A stretch of DNA of 5,336 nucleotides from positions 1-5,336 of the forward strand of contig DATDYQ010000100.1 of assembly GCA_035288965.1 (NCBI GenBank), read 5' to 3'. Position 1 is the first letter of the stretch. Each line of letters begins with the position of its first letter. Made by a program: the position numbers and the translations under genes. This stretch comes from DATDYQ01 sp035288965. Lineage in GTDB: Archaea > Nanobdellota > Nanobdellia > SCGC-AAA011-G17 > JAGVZF01. The notes beneath the pieces are model-generated. The model saw nothing but the letters and a program-made list of their open reading frames with translations. It searched no databases and was not told the DNA's origin. Shown piece by piece: positions 4,605-5,336 of the stretch.

Positions 4605-5336
4605 ATGTTTAAAAAAGTTAGATTATTTCAAGCTATAGCTACATTAACAGGCACAACCATAGGCGCAGGTATTCTTGGAATTCCTTATATTGTTCAACAA
4701 GCAGGATTTCTTACAGGATTAATTTTAATTATTGTTCTTGGTTTAACAATGTTATTCCTTAATTTATTATTGGGTGAAATTGTTTTAAGAACAAATGGAA
4801 ACCACCAACTAGCCGGATATGCAGAAAAATATCTCGGAAAAATAGGAAAACATTTAATGTCATTATCTTTAATTCTGGGGATATACGGAGCATTACTTGC
4901 TTATATTATAGGAGAAGGGCAAACTTTAGCTACATTATTTAACTCTCAAAATTATTTATTATTCTCTATAATTTTCTTTTTAATAGCTTCTTTTATTGTT
5001 CATTTTGGTCTTAAAATTCTAGAAAAATCAGAATTATTTTTAATCTCAGTTTTATTATTTATAATATCTTTAATTGCAATATTTTCTTTTACAAAAATTG
5101 ACTTATCAAATTTAAATCATTTTAATCCTAGTTTAATTTTCCTTCCTTATGGAGTGATATTATTTGCTTTCCTGGGAACAGCAGCTATTCCTGAAATAAA
5201 AGAAGAATTAAATAATAATCGTCATCAGATGAAAAAGGCTTTAATTATAGGAACTTTAATTCCTTTAGTTATTTATATATTATTCACTTTAATTGTTATT
5301 GGAGTTACTGGAACAAATGTTTCAGAAATCGCGACA
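4605..5336 (+). CDS. Amino-acid permease, Trp/Tyr permease-like (partial)
   Basis: The frame runs open from the ATG to the window edge, giving 244 residues with no stop; the 3' part lies outside. It is an integral membrane protein of the APC superfamily, closest in feel to the AAAP/aromatic amino acid permease group (SdaC/TyrP-like), which imports amino acids coupled to an ion gradient. The first helix carries TTIGAGILGIP (17-27), the unwound glycine-rich segment that binds the substrate backbone in this fold. Hydrophobic segments lie at about 8-31, 35-58, 83-107, 116-135, 142-163, 176-196 and 210-234, so seven of the usual eleven are present. AAIPEIKEEL (193-202) after the sixth helix matches a conserved family position. 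A full member has about 380-400 residues, so roughly 60% is here. The start is set by a TATA box 25 nt upstream. The substrate cannot be assigned. Confidence 0.85.
   Translation, partial: MFKKVRLFQAIATLTGTTIGAGILGIPYIVQQAGFLTGLILIIVLGLTMLFLNLLLGEIVLRTNGNHQLAGYAEKYLGKIGKHLMSLSLILGIYGALLAYIIGEGQTLATLFNSQNYLLFSIIFFLIASFIVHFGLKILEKSELFLISVLLFIISLIAIFSFTKIDLSNLNHFNPSLIFLPYGVILFAFLGTAAIPEIKEELNNNRHQMKKALIIGTLIPLVIYILFTLIVIGVTGTNVSEIAT

Noticed and set aside
4592..4612. ATG at 4592 as start of the permease
   Set aside because: It is out of frame with the permease, stops after six codons and lies too near the TATA box.

Overview
The window reads as part of a small, AT-rich archaeal genome, most likely a DPANN archaeon of the Woesearchaeota/Pacearchaeota kind. 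The lineage is inferred from several traits together: an archaeal/eukaryotic-type prolyl-tRNA synthetase, a tRNA gene split by a bulge-helix-bulge intron and lacking an encoded CCA end, and TATA boxes placed about 25 nt before nearly every start codon. That spacing leaves no room for a Shine-Dalgarno leader, so the transcripts look leaderless.

Layout, left to right. (1) 62-595 (+): a HAD-superfamily phosphatase. It is convergent with and overlaps by 14 bp (2) 582-2015 (-): proS, complete with its C-terminal zinc domain and terminal tyrosine. (3) 2093-2248 (+): a 51-residue protein that resembles the C-terminal half of small archaeal antitoxins, transcribed divergently from proS. It is followed in another frame by what looks like the last residues of a RelE-type toxin, so this may be a decayed toxin-antitoxin locus. 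(4) 2319-3569 (-): a divergent aspartokinase-like amino-acid kinase with C-terminal ACT-like sequence. (5) 3613-3725 (-): tRNA-Arg(UCG) with a 39-nt intron after position 37. (6) 3820-4506 (+): an unrecognised 228-residue protein. (7) 4605-5336 (+): the first 244 residues of an aromatic-amino-acid-permease-like transporter, cut by the window end.

The most unusual feature is the 3' end of the gene at 3820-4506. Its last ~90 bp jump from about 31% to about 56% GC and from about 45% to about 17% A, use C/G-ending codons, and encode a short Cys/Gly/Arg-containing C-terminus ending near a 'GIR' motif. This is the signature expected of the variable region of a diversity-generating retroelement target, elements known from DPANN archaea. 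No template repeat or reverse transcriptase lies in the window, so this stays a hypothesis.

The genes do not form one pathway or operon: almost every gene has its own promoter and orientation alternates. A loose theme is amino acids and translation (ProRS, tRNA-Arg, aspartokinase-like protein, amino-acid permease). There is no stretch over 300 bases without a gene.
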